DNA of 64,000 nucleotides from Rostratula benghalensis. Lineage: Eukaryota > Chordata > Aves > Charadriiformes > Rostratulidae. Where the stretch lies: assembly GCA_013399305.1 (NCBI GenBank), contig VXAI01000192.1, positions 34,554 through 98,553 of the forward strand, in the 5' to 3' direction. Positions 34,304-47,885 of the stretch are shown here, piece after piece (the first letter of the stretch is position 1; each line of letters begins with the position of its first letter). The translations under genes and the position numbers were made by a program. The notes below the pieces were generated by a model. The model had not been told where the DNA came from. It worked only from the letters and a program-made list of their open reading frames with translations, and made no database searches.

Positions 34304-36974
34304 AGCTTGTCAGAGAGACACCCTGTAAAAGTCTCAGGGTGCTGAGGGGTCACTGGGTTGTCCCCAAAGGGATAGACTTCCATGAGGCTCCCTGACTCTG
34401 TGTAGACAGAAACAAAACCTATGAATCAGGTAGGGAAGAAAGAAGAGTCAGAGAGCAGTGAAGACCAGCCTTCCTGCAAAGCAGGGGGAGAAGGGAGTGA
34501 GTGAGCAGGGACCTCACCAGCAGGCACCAGGATGCAGAATGGCAAGTGTGGGTCAAGGTTGGGGCCAGCAGCAGAGGTCAGGGTCAGAATAAGGATTTAG
34601 GAGGTATGAGACTGGGTAGAGTTGCCTCTGCCTGCAGCTGCAACACAGTGTGGTGAGGGACCCGCTGTAGAGCTCAGCTTCAAAGCATCTCCCCAGGGAA
34701 AGGAGGGGCAGGTCTTTGCTTCCATCTTCCTTCACAAACACTTCTATCAGCAAAAGACCAGACCAGGACCTGACCATGGGTGCAAACAGCCAAAATTCAG
34801 CTTTACCAACTTGCCTCGTGACAGGGAAATGTGGTCCTGGCCCTGAGAAGTGCTTTTCTCACACTTCCTGAGTGCTGAGGCAAAGCTCTCCAAGAGCAAG
34901 CAGACCACATCCCTACTGCCAAGAGCTCAGAAACATTTTGACTTTGTAGTATCATGGTGCCCAAGCATCATGCATGTGTTCATGAATACAGGCAGATGAA
35001 GAAAAAGATGGCGATTTCTCTTCTCTGCGTGAGGAACTCTGGTGAGAGTCAATTTGCCAAGTTACACATGCGAATGAAACCTGTTTTCCTAATGGTTTTA
35101 ATTAGCTCACTACCCTTGGGACAGCTCCATGTCACACCTTGGAAGTCAACAGCCTTGGAGGAAGCAAAGTATCAGGGCTGACAGCCTTTCTCCCTTGAAA
35201 GGACTTGTGCTGAATGTGTCCACCTCTAGACTGAGCTCAGATGAAACGTGAGCTAGCTGAGGCTGGCAGCACACGAAGGAATGGCAGGCTCTCCGGTGGC
35301 TGGGCACATGCCACCTCTGTGGCTGTACCCCTTGTCCAGCACTTCGCACTGTGGCCAGAGGATGTCGGTGTCACCGTCGGAAGAGGGGTCCTGTAGGATG
35401 ACAGGTACCCCTGCGAGCCAGGAAGGAAGGAAGCTGTAAACCGGCACCGAGTGAGACCCCAACAGACATCAGAGACAGATGGATGCAGGACACCCTACGC
35501 CAAACCATCTCCCTCCCAGAACTGCCCCACCTGCCAAAACCAGCCTGACCCCAGAAGCTGCCAACTGAAATCTTATCCCTTCAGCCATGCAAGAAGGTGA
35601 ACTGAACCCCTTGTGAGATGAAAAATAAATGCATCCACAGCTGCAGAAGAGACAGAAATGTGGATTATCCTGACCTACTGCAGCTCCATAAAACATATTG
35701 TCCCCACTGTGTCTTGCAGACCTGGGTGCAGATGCTGGGGGCTGACACACACACACACAACTGGAAATCCTACAGTATGTCCAGAAGGATCCCTGATGAT
35801 CAAACAGCAAAGCATATGATAAACTTCCCTCCCCAGTCTGCTTCTTCTCATACTCAGCTTTAGTTTCTTGACATACTCTTGTTGCAGCCCTCCTGATACC
35901 TCATTTGTGCGCAGGTCACACCAGGCACCCAGTGCAGTCTCTGGGCAGCACATCATTGCTTTTCAGCTGCCCAAACTAGAAAACCAAGAGGCCGTGCCTT
36001 TCAACACTGATGTTGAAACAACCTCACCACCACAGTGGTTATAATGAGGACAAGCATTCCAAACTGAACAATGCCTAGAAAGCCCTCAATTCATAAGCTA
36101 AGAGCTGCTGATGGGACAGCTGGGTCTGGTCTGCCAACACAGGTCAGGCATGAGCACTGTAGCCGGTTTTACAAACCATGGGAGTCATACCAGGTCATTT
36201 GAGTTAGGAACCAATGGACATCAAAGCAGCATGCTCCTGCTGCAACAATCGCACTTACACCTGGCCAAAAAAGCAGAGGTTAAAACACTTTCAAAGCAAA
36301 AAGCAGAACTGGCCCTTCTGCAGCTGTAAGCTTCTCATCTCCATTAACTGGGTTTTTAAAACCTTTTTCACCATAGATGGACAACAGCTAATGCATTGGC
36401 ATCATGGGTCTGTGAAGCAACACGGATGTAACTAATTACTTCAGTTGCAGGTGCCCTTTCAGGTATTCAGAACAACGTGTGCCATGTGAGCAAAGCCTCC
36501 TGGTGCACCCAGGACCTCTGGCAACACGCCACCATCTGCTCTGAGACCTTCCCCACCTAGGGTGGATCAAGATCCAGAAGAAAATTTAACCAGCAGGACT
36601 TTTTGCCTCTTCCCATCTTGGCTTCTGAGTGAGACAGTGAAGAAGGATGAACATGATAAAAGAGACCATGATAAAAGTATGTGTAAACAATGTGCTTTTT
36701 CTTGGAGGACTCTAAGCGCTGGAAGCAGTTGGGCACACCACAGCAGAGTGATGTAAAGGAATTAGTTCATGCACCGCTGAGATGTATTAATCACTGGGGG
36801 GAAGTACAACAGCTGTTTAGCCATGTACAGTAGCAGCATGTAACAATTTTATGCTAAGAATGCCTGAATTAATTGGACCTTTGGGGGAACCGAGGAAGGC
36901 AGAGTGTAATTACTTCAGCTGGAATCTATCCAGCTTTAAAAAAACAGCTTATTCCTTGAAAAAAAAAAAATATT
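34304..36974. other. Non-coding stretch, no gene seen
   Basis: Unremarkable sequence with a short CA repeat near 35745-35758. No coding signal. Confidence 0.65.
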
Positions 36975-37135
36975 GTAGAATCACAGAATGGTTTGGGTTG
37001 GAAGGGACCTTAAAGATCATCTAGTTCCAAACCCCCTGCCATGGGCAGGGACACCTCCCACTAGAACACTTGATCAAATTCACTCATCCAGCCTGGTCTT
37101 GAACACTTCCAGGGATGGGAACTTCCATAACAAAA
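36975..37135 (-). mobile_element. CR1 LINE 3' end
   Basis: Starts GAATCACAGAATGGTTTGGG (complement of the CR1 terminus), continues with AAGGGACCTTAAAGATCATC and then decays after the CTCATCCAGCCTGG phrase. It follows an A-run. Confidence 0.9.
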
Positions 37136-40100
37136 CCCACCATCCAAAAGAACCCAGAATGCTGGCTTGACATTTCCTATTAAAAGCTACCCAGTGCTTA
37201 AAGAAAAAGGCCAAATTCACTTTTCAAAGACAAGACAATTTTAAGGGATTAATCTCATGCAGACAAGTCTGATCAGTGGGAGATGTAAATCAACATACAC
37301 CAATCAATTTTGTCAAAGAAACAGAACTGTTTATACTGATTTATAAATGCTGCATGTTTGGCTAAGGTATGTTTATTAGTTTCTTTAACATGAAATGCTT
37401 ATTTAAAATAAAATAAATAATCAATATTTTTTTCATTCCTTTGGCTACCCTGAAGGCAGCTGTCATGTTGCAGATGCTCAGAAGCCTATTCAGAAGTGAC
37501 CCGGAGCTAATGTCAGACCACGAGCTACTGAGTGGGTCCACATCTCAATCACTCAGCAAATTTTGTATCAGATGCCATTGTTTTTTTATGTAAATTGAGT
37601 CACTTAAAAGAAATATTGAGGTAATGGATGACATTAAGCCACTATTAGGCTGAAATAAGAATAATATACAAAGATTTGACAAGTACAAACCCAGCAAGTG
37701 AAGCAAGCTGAATTGATCATGCATTTGTGTTTAGACAAAGAGAAATGTGCTCAAACTCAGTCCCAATACATTCATTTCAGTAGCAGGGTGTCTGCAGTCA
37801 ACTCATCTGAAGCACATGGTGTTTCGCTTATCTAGCTGTCTATGCAAACCTATGTAAATCATAAGCTGTCTGAGCTCCACGTGCTGCTCGGCAGCACATC
37901 AGCCACCTGGCACGTCCAAATAGGACAGGCTGATGATGATCCTCCTACCAGAAGCCACCTGGAATCTGGTTCAGATTGTGTGATGCTGACCTACCAGCCC
38001 TGGGGTCCTGCAGCCTTGTTCAGAAATTAATTCAATTGCAAAGAGCAATTTAGGGCATGCCCTCACTGGAAGAGGCTCTGATGTTAGGTAACACGAGGTC
38101 ATTTTCCAGGACACAGAGTCCTACATCTAAGACAAGTGAGACATTTTTATTATTAGAAAGCTACGATATACCTTTGCAGGCTTCTACTGGGCCTTTGCCC
38201 TGAGATTATTCATACCGATCTTTTTGTGATATGCTTTTCAAAAGCACAACCTGACATTACAAGTTTTGTTAAAAATCAAAGTAAAATTTGCAAAGAGAAT
38301 ACACAAGATTTTTATTGCTCTTTCACAGACATTCACGTATATTTTGGAGATTGTGTAACTACGGAGAGCTGGAATTCATGGAAACTTTCAGTTTACACCA
38401 AGGAATTACAGTTCTGTTTGGTTAATGGAAGTTGGGTGCCCCACTCACCACTTCAGATCTCGGATGTACATTTAAGAATTTGATCTAGTTAATGTGCACT
38501 TAAGCTTTGATCCAGTAAAAATCTCCCTGGGACATACGGATTGACAAAGCTGATGACACTGTCCCAAAATTGGCTCGGTAGTGACAGTGGGCAGCTGTTA
38601 CACAACTCAACACTGAAAGCTGATCTTGTTTCATCTGCAGGCAGCCAGGGAATTGCCTGCCCTCCAAACATTTCAGCAGAAAGAAAGAGGGATCCCAGCC
38701 AAAGGAAATGAGAAGGTGACAGGCATAAAAAGAGGAATAGGCTCAAATGCCACAGAGAGTGATGGAATGAGTCTAAACACAGGCACAGCTCTGCTCCCGT
38801 AAGAGGCTTAGTGCTTACTTCCCAAAGCTAACTTTTACACAAGGGACCATCTCATCTCACTCTAAAGGAAAAAATGAAGTGGTTCAAGGCATTTCAGGAA
38901 TACCAGAACAAATTCAGTGCTAACATGAAGGGGGAAAGAGCTACTATGGGCAAAACATTTGCTCTGCTAGGCAGTCAGACTGCTGAATTGCATTCTGTTT
39001 CCCTAAGTACACTTGAGACATATTCCAGAAATATAAATCTCGAGGGAAGACAGAGAAAACATCTCAACACCCCTCCCTCTACCAAGTCTGCTAGAAAAGA
39101 ATAAAAAGAAATCGAAGCTCAAAGCCAGGTTCTGCAGCACCAGCATGGACTAGGAATGCAGGGTTATGAACATGGAGGTAACCATAGCTCAGCTCTGCCT
39201 AATATGAGCCATCTCCCAGGCTCTGGGCTAAATATATGATGATAAGAGAAACTGCCACAGTACACTCTTCTGGCACATGCTGCACCAGCTACTGTCTGAG
39301 GTGACTGCCAGTTGTGAGACCAGGCATCATCCAAAGAGGAAGCATGATACGTGCCATTTTCCCCCAACCAAAGAGTAGGGGAAGGGATTTAATTTCTCCT
39401 AAAGCTATAATGTTTTTGTCCACAAATTAGGGAGAGTCTGATCTCCTGAGGTTATTAGCAAAATGTCCATTAAATTCAATGGGATCAGAACAAGGGCTTT
39501 GATCACAGTGGATGATTCTGTCAAATAAACACTGCTGAGAATTTTTTTATCCAGTCTTTGTCCCACTGAGTGATTACACGTGTTATAGCCAGCACTGGGG
39601 TAGGAAATGTGGAAAATACCGTGACATGGACACAGGGTCTGAACAAATGCTAAAATACCGTTAGGCACTTGATTTGACGAAGACAGTGACCCAGCAACAA
39701 GCCATGGGGTAACACGGCAGTTGGTGCCCTCCCTTGGGCAGAACAGGATGGGATTTAAGACAGGGATTTCCAATAGGAACCAGTACCCTTACTAAAGAAA
39801 CAGGATCACGCTCTCCAGTTCAAGATCAGGGACTATATGATTCACAGCCCTTTTCCAGCATGTTTAGCAGGGGCCTGGAGTCTCACGGAGACAGCCATGC
39901 CCCCTGAGGGGAGTCCAGAGTCTGGAACAACCTGAATGCAACAGTCTGGGACCTGGAGGCAAGACAATACCTAGCAACCGAAGAGGTGTATTTGGGGAGA
40001 GTCTGAAAATGACAAAAGCTGCATAATGAGGTACAATGCACTATTCAGTTCTTCCAACGAGGCTGAGCAAAGCTGTGCAGAGAAATATGTAGCAGAGTGG

Positions 40101-42613
40101 GTTGCACACTTGGCGTTTAGACCTAGTTCACCCCTAAGACCTTGCCTGGACTCAGGGTCCCATGGAGATTTTCTGCTCCAGAAAATCAGCAGCAGACATC
40201 AGGTGGAGCTCAGAGGCTAGACAGACTCTCTGGCACTGCAACATGACCAAGTGACCAAGTACCCCATCCATTACCACACCAAAGGACATGTGAGTTTATA
40301 GCTTTGGAGGGATGGGTCTTATGCATGCAGCGTCATTTGTAAACACACGATAGTCCTGGAAACAGCTACTTAAAAGTTGAAAAAGCCCATCCAGCTGATG
40401 GTTTTGAATGGAGTGACAGCTACAGCTCTGCCAGCCACACCCAGGCCTTGACATGAGTGTCCTGGGTAGACAAATTTACTGTTCTGTCAGGCTCAGCTCA
40501 GCCAAGGGAGGATGGTGCCAGGTAGGAGTTAGCACAGCAGCACCAGTGGCCTCAGGAGGCCACAATGAAATGCTCAGAAATGCCAGAAAAGGACAATGGT
40601 GCAAATTGCATTAGTGGGGCACAGGCCACTTATATAAAGCTACTCCTCACAAAAAGAAAAAAAAAAGGTCTAGAAGGCCACCGCTTAGTAGGGTCCTCAG
40701 AGGCTTTCAGCAGAGAGTGCAGGGCAGAAATCGAAGCCAGTAGGGCTGAGCCGGTTTACACCTGCAAGGAGCCCATCCTCCTCAGCCAAGGGCACATTTT
40801 GTCACACAGCAATGGCAGAAGCATCTGCTAGGGAGAAGTTTTGACATGTGCATTTCAGAAGTGACCGTGTTCAACCCTTGCTGCCTCCCGGCTGTCAGCA
40901 CTTCAGCTTCAAGGGAGCTGCCAGGCGCTGCAGCAGCTACCCTATGCTCCACGATGCCTTCAGACTCAGCAAGTGGGTCACCAGCATCCCAGCATCAGGC
41001 CATGGAGGAAATCATCCACAGCCTCAAGGATGAAGAGGGGGAGGGCAGGGAGTGATGGTGAAGCAAGTCACATTTGATATTCGCTGTAGCTGCTTCCATC
41101 CAAAAAAAAAAAAAACCAAAAAAAGGGTTAGAGCAGACAGGGAAGGAAAAGCTCACATGCTGCCAGCCTGCAACATGGGACAAAAATTATAATGCACGTG
41201 GCTTTGTGGAGCCTCTACTGCACAGCTCTGTTGCCATGAAACAGGGGAAATGTTCCCATTTCTGCTCAAGTAGATATGCTGGGGATGGGGGAGAATAAGG
41301 TAAAAATTACATACAATTAGGTGCTGAGAATTATAAATTGATAATCCCACTAATGGTTTTGAGTTTTCACTGCCTATGAGTATACCCAGACAAGAATCTA
41401 GGGATTCTAGTCTGGGACAGCATTTTAGGAAGAAAAGCATGAAAACACTCCCCTTCATCAACAAGATGATCTGTACACCTCCGAGCAGGTGGTTCTGAGC
41501 AGATGAGTTAGGCATCCCTAGCTTTAGCAATTTCTCCAATTAAATTGTCTGTATGCAAAACCACAACCCTATTTCAACCAAATGTGGAAGAAAAATTTAT
41601 CTCTGAGACTTTTACCTATGTTTCTACTGGTATTTGAAAACAGAGAACTGGCTATTATACCCACAGAAGAAAAAGAAAATATACTAGAAGCTCAAACATT
41701 CATTTCAAAGAGACCTTCCCAATTAATTCAATGCTGACAAAGTACCTGATCTCAGTTACCTGGAGACTTCTTCCTGAAATACCACAGAGAATTTTGTTGC
41801 TGCTGTGGTGCCACCCTATTCCCTCAGAGAGAGCTTCCAGCTTGTGTTCTTGGCTTTTCTCTCCTCTCCAAAGTCCCTACTCCCTTCTCAAGCTGCATGA
41901 ATCCGCTGCATTAGTCCCTGCAATACAAGGTCAAATCTGGTGCCTTTGCTGTCATCCACTCACTCTTGATTTGGGGTCAAATATTTCACCCTCCCAGCTA
42001 TACTTTGTAAATATGAGGCAGTGCAGAGGCAGGAAGGGAAGGTAAAATCCTCCTGCACGTGTTTTCCCATTAGGATAGATCCTGGGACAGAGAAAACCAG
42101 CTTGCTTCTGGGTTCATTGTCAGCCCATGTCCTTATTTTGGTCCAGACTACATCTGAGACTCCTACAGCATTCTAAAGGCCAACTGTGTTTGAACAATTG
42201 TTAGGCAGGGTTAGGCTGAACATGTGAAAGCTAATATGGAAAGGAAGGACACTCCTGCCTGCCATTTGAGGGACTCAGGACCATTTTCTGATTCTCTTAG
42301 GCTTTGTGAGGGATCCTGTGAAACCCCTGGAGCTACACATGCATCAGTGTTTCCCATGGTCACAGGTGCAGGGATCACAGGGATAGCAGGAGATTTTGCT
42401 CCTCAGTCTCCACTGAGATGCTGAAACACACAGCACTGATAACAGGGTGCTCAGTCTGCAAACACCCCAAATGACTCTGCTGGACAACTCACGTACCAGA
42501 CTGCTGGAACATTAATCTGTTCCTAAGAACCAGCACTTACAAAGTCACCTTCAGGTTTCAAAGCCTCTGGACTTGGGCTAAGGTAACGCCTGAGAACAAA
42601 TGACATGACACCA

Positions 42614-42634
42614 AAAAAAAAAAAAAAAAAAAAG
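42614..42634 (+). repeat. Poly(A) run
   Basis: About twenty consecutive A. No LINE or retrogene sequence is seen directly 5', so it is treated as simple sequence. Confidence 0.85.
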
Positions 42635-42802
42635 GAAGCAAGTGTTTTGCCTTGATAAAATTAGAGCACTCTTCAGCAAAATTGTCTGGGTTTTTGATGG
42701 CTAGGAATTCAAAACCTCCATTCAAGTTCCTGATATTTGCCCCATAAACTGATCTAATGAGTCACCTGCGAAATAAACCATTAGAAAAGCTTTTGTTAAC
42801 TT

Positions 42803-42830
42803 GTACTAAAGTAAATGTACTAAAGTAAAT
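42803..42830 (+). repeat. 14-bp tandem duplication
   Basis: GTACTAAAGTAAAT twice in tandem. Confidence 0.85.
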
Positions 42831-45729
42831 GGTTATCTAAAATAGACACCATAGGGAGGTTCTTAATTAGCCTGTTGTCAGCTGGGACTGGAAATGCTTG
42901 TGGCAGCACGGAGCTAATTAATTACTCATCTTGCCACGTTGCAGCCTACTGTCAAAGCACAAGGTACTTTTTAGCACACACCAATAGCTGGTCACTCCTT
43001 TTCAGAGACCTTAAGAGCAGCAGACAAGGGTCCCAGACTGACCTGCCTGGGAGGTGGCTTGAGGTGGGGTCTGAGCCAAGCGACTGTGCCTGAGACAAGC
43101 CATCTGTCTAGTTGCTACCCATATCCCATGATTTCAACTGAAGTTTGCTTCCTGAATGAAAAAGGAAAATGAGAATTGGGAAGTGGGAATCTGGGATCAG
43201 ATGGAAGCCCAAGGATGTCCTTATCCTGGGTCAGAGTGACACCGCACAAGCTGTGCCCATCTGCTCGCAGTGAGGCAGATGGAGAAAAGGGGAGCACAGC
43301 AGCTCCTCCTTGAGCACCATCTTCACCCACAGGTCTTGGGGCTTCTGGGAGTGGGGATTTGGAAGCCAAGTCTGAGACAGTGTCCAAATATGCACTAGGG
43401 GCCCGAAATGCTGCCTGCATTTCTGCTGCCTACAGAAAAGGCCTGCACTTTGCAGGAAGAATTAAAAAAGCCAGTTAAAAAACTTGTGTTACCATGCCTT
43501 CCCTACCATTGCACCAGTGAAAGATGTATTCTTTGGAGGAAGTGAATCAAACAATTTTGCAGATGTGTATTGCACAATACCTTACAGGAGCCTGCAGTGC
43601 AATACAGGAGCCAGCCACATGGTCCAAGCACCTTCTCTGTAGCCTGGAGGTCTCTCAGTGGAAGACATACAGCATCTTATCCCTGATGCTGGATGTAGAG
43701 ATGGGGCCCCACCAGCGGGTGGCTTGTAATAGGCTGTGAATGGCCAGCAATAGTAAATGCACTGGGCAAATATTCACTAGTTCCTCCTAAACCTAGCAGC
43801 AAGATAAAGCCCACCTGTAGGGGGCTCTAAGCAATGTCCTTGTCTGAAGGGAACTGCTCTGGGTGGTATGGGCTGCCCTCCCATGAAGCAGAGTACAGGG
43901 GAGGTCAGGGTGGGCAGGGTTATAGGTCTGGCCATTTCCAGCCTCTGCTTAGAGGTTTGCACCAACCCCTCACTCCCAGGGGCTGGCTAGAGACCTTCCT
44001 GTGTTCTGTGCCTCCTCCACAACATATGTAGCTGTTTTTACAGCATCCTTCCCTGTTTCTTCAGGGACACAGGTCTGTTCTACAGAAAGAGAGTGAATTA
44101 GCAGCATATTTACACCCACGCTTGCAATCAGGAGCCATTTGATATCCGCTGATATTAGCATCCAAGGCTTTTACCAGATCTAAGTGTTGCAATCAGTCCA
44201 AGTGCAGAGCAATAAAAACTTTACCACTACCACCCCCCAGCAGTGAATGCCTTTGAAATACAAGAACAGCCTATTACTCTGAGAGGTGTGTAACGCTGGC
44301 AGAGTCATCCCCAACCTTCACCCTTTGTGGCTACACATCTCCTCACCTCGTACACACTATACTGTATTTTATGCCTAAAGCATGCAGGCAGCTGCACTCC
44401 CATCGCAATGAACACATAACCCTACCTTTAAATACCTCTCCCCGACACAGGGCAGTACAGTGGCTGACTCATGGCCACCTTCATCGTCTTGACATCTGCA
44501 ATGGCTTAGTGAGTTAATGGATACTGTGGATGCAGCTTCAGGAGAAGGCAGCGCCTCCACAGAAAGGAAAGATTACAACCTGTGAAGCTGCCCCCATAAC
44601 TGCCCAATTTGTCAGTAGGGCACTAAGGTCAATCAGGTACACATTTAGCCACTGCTGAGGCAATGAGGGCTCTTATAAGTGGTGCCTGTACAAGTGAGCT
44701 CTTGATTTTTAGACAGCTGGTGCCAAGCAAGGGCCATGGTGATGCACAGACTTTTTCCTTTAGACAACAGAACTTCTCTTGATTTTAATCCTCTCCATCA
44801 TCGAGACCTTATGACTACTACCCTTTTCCACCCTTTGGTTCATTATCTACCAAGAACAGCTGGTAACTGGGAATAAACTCGAACGGCATTTCTTCTGCAG
44901 CAGCTTGCTGTGTGTGAAGGAAGCCTGTAATTCCATGACCTCAGCCTCTGTTTGCACCTAAAGTGCAAGAAGGGGAATCGCACAACACGAACATCAGGGT
45001 CTGATCCCTGGCTGCCCTGCCTGCCGGCTCTGGGTACCACTCACTGGGACAGCAGAGCTGTGAATACCTGTCTCATAGCACATCACTCTCCCCTAGAACT
45101 TCAGAGAAGGCCTGCAAGCTCTTCACAGAGGCCACCAGCAGCAGCTAGCTGGGCTGAGGTGAGATGTGTCCTCCAGAGGAGCTTCTGGGGCAGCTGCTGG
45201 AGGGCATTGCTGAAGGAAACCCCCCTGAGACACTTGGCTGATGGGGCTATGGTGGGTGAAGCAGCAAGTATCCCCTGAAGGCAGTGGTAGGGGTAGCTAC
45301 CAGGGAAGTGCCCAAGAGCTGGGGAGCCACTGTGGGACTGCAGCTCTGGTGTCTCCAGCCACATGACAGCAGATGGTCCCAATGGAGCAGACGGGGGAGG
45401 GAAGCCGTCGGCATTTGACAGGGATCAGACAGGCTGGCTGCCTCCTGGAAAAAAAAAACAAACCAAACCAAAACAGATTTCATGTTATTCAGGGACACAG
45501 CTGCCCTGTGCCTTGTGTCACATTGCACTCCTCGCCCCCAGACAGCTCCTGGTGCACCAAGCAGGTTTCACCCCCTTCAAAGAGAGCTACTTGAGTCCCT
45601 TACTCCAGCAAAACATTCCTTGCCCTTCTCCTCTATGCAGTGCCCCTGCACACAGCAGTGAAGGACTGCTCAGCCCATGCACACGCAAACATTCACATTC
45701 ATCCACCATTGTCTCTGCTGTCACAGTGT

Positions 45730-46997
45730 GGTGCAGGTTGGGAGGCCTCTGGAGGTCATCTGGTCCAACTCCCCTGTTCAAGCAGGGTCACCTACAGCAG
45801 GTTTCCAAGGACCATATCCAGACAGCTTTTTAGCAGCTCCAAGGATAGAGACTGCCACATCTCTGGGCAACCTGTGACAAAGCTCTGTCATTCTCACAGT
45901 GAAAAAGTGTGTCCTGAAGTTCAGAGAAAACCTCCTGTGTTTCAGTTTGTGCCTATTGCTTCTGGTGCTGTCACTGGGCACCACAAGAGAGACCCTTGCT
46001 CTGCCCTCTTTGTACTCACCCTGCAGATATTTATATACACATATGAGATCCTCCTGAGCTTTCTCTTCTCCAGGCTGAACAGTCCCAGCTCTCTCAGCCT
46101 TTCCTCACAGGAGAGGTCCTTCAGTTCCTCAGTCATCCTAATGGCCCTTCAATCAAATCTCTCCAGTAGGTCCTTGTCTTTACTGTACTGAGGAGCCCAG
46201 AACCAGACACAATACTCCAGATGCGGCCCCACCAGCTCTGCGTAGAAGGGAAGGATCACACTCGCTGGAAACAGTCCTCCTAATGTAGCCTTGGACACCA
46301 TTTGCCTTATTTGACACCAGGACACATTGCTGGCTCATGTTCAACTTGGTGTATGCCAGGACCCCCAGGCCCTTTTCTGCCAAGCTACTTTCCAGCTGGG
46401 CAGCCCTCACACTCCCATTGGTGTCAGGGGTTGTTCCTCCCCAGGTGCAGGACTTTGTACTTTTTCTTGTTGAATTTAATCAGGTTCCTGTTTATCCAGC
46501 CTATCAAGGTCCCTCTGCTTGGCAGTGTGACCCTCTGTTATCAGCCACTTCTCCCAGTTTTGTGTCATCTGTAAAATTTGTAGAGGGTGTGCTTTGCCTC
46601 ATCATCTAGATCACATTAATGAGGATGTTGAAGGACTCAGTACTGACCCCTGGGGTACACTGCTACTCACTGGCACCCAACTAGATGTTGTACCACTGAT
46701 CACCATGCTTTCAGCCTGACCATTCAGCCAATTTTCAATCCACCTCACTGTCTATTCACCCAAACCATACATCAAGTCCTTGTCTACAAGGATCTTATGG
46801 GAGATAGTGTCAAAAGCCTTACTGAAGTCCAGGTAGACAACAGCCACTGCTCTCCCATCACCTAACAGGCCAGTCATTTCATTGTAGAAGGTTATCAGGT
46901 TGGTCAGGCGTGACTTCCCCTTTGTGAATCCTTACCGATTTCTTATTATTCCTGTGCCTGGAAATGTTTCCAGGATTAGCTGCCACATCTTTGCAAA
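45730..46997 (-). mobile_element. CR1 LINE, longer 3' copy
   Basis: About 1.27 kb of antisense CR1, with recognisable ORF2 and 3' segments in order: GGAGGTCATCTGGTCCAAC, the Leu/Glu-rich ERLRELGLFSLEKRKL translation near 46090, and the far 5' portion ending GAAATGTTTCCAGGATTAGC. Multiple stops; inactive. It is the longest CR1 here. Confidence 0.93.
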
Positions 46998-47237
46998 GAG
47001 GCAGAGACAGCACAAAGTAATCAGAGGACAGGCAATCAGGACAGGCAATTATGACAAAGATTTCACACTTTCATATTCACAGCATGAGATGATTTTTTAC
47101 AAAGAGGTATATGAATTGTTTAAATGAGCTATAGACAAGGGATTTTAAGACAACCATTCCCACTTTCATTTGCTTCAAGTTTAGTTAGCTTGGGAAGTTC
47201 CAGTCTTCCAGAGCCTACACGTAACATGAGTTGCTCG

Positions 47238-47885
47238 TATTCATAGAATCACAGAATCATCATGGTTGGAGAGAACCTCTGAGATCACCGAGTCCAACCA
47301 TACACACGCAAAACCCCTCTACAATCACAGCCCCTAGAGCATGCCCTGAAGTGCCACATCTACACCTTTCTGAAATACGTCCAGGGATGGTGACTCAAGC
47401 ACATCCCTTGGCAGGCTGTTCCAGTGCCTGACCACTCTTTCAGTAAAGTAATTCTTCCTAACTTAAACCTCCCCTGCTACAACTTCAGACCATTTCCTCT
47501 GGTCCTGTCACTATTTCCTTGGGAGAAAAGGCCAACACCCACTTCTCTACAACCTCGTTTCAGGTAATTGTAGAGGGCAATGAGGTCTCACCTCTCAGCC
47601 CCTTCTTCTCCAGTCTAAACATGCCCAGCTCCCTCAGCCTCTCCTCAAAGGACTTGTTCTCTAGACCCCTCACCAGCTCCATGGTTCTCCTCTGGACATG
47701 CTCCAGCACCTCAATGTTCTTCTTGTAGTCAGGGACCCAGAACTGAACGCGGTACTCGAAGTCAGGCCTCACCAGTGCTGAGTACAGAGGCACAATTCCC
47801 TCTGTACTCCTGCTGGCTACACTGTTCCTGATACTAGCCAGGATGCTGTTGGCCTTCTTGGCCAGTTCCCGTAGTCTTTGACTAA
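47238..47885 (-). mobile_element. CR1 LINE 3' fragment
   Basis: Antisense copy starting TAGAATCACAGAATCATCA and running through ORF2 C-terminal sequence (reverse-strand frame with [19 protein letters not shown] and FEERLRELG). It is a separate insertion from the CR1 ending 240 bp earlier because it begins again at a 3' terminus. Confidence 0.93.

Larger units (their letters stand above)
37136..45729. other. Gene-poor stretch, no gene seen
   Basis: About 8.6 kb of mixed composition. It holds a poly(A) run and a 14-bp duplication, listed separately. No ORF is supported. Confidence 0.6.
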
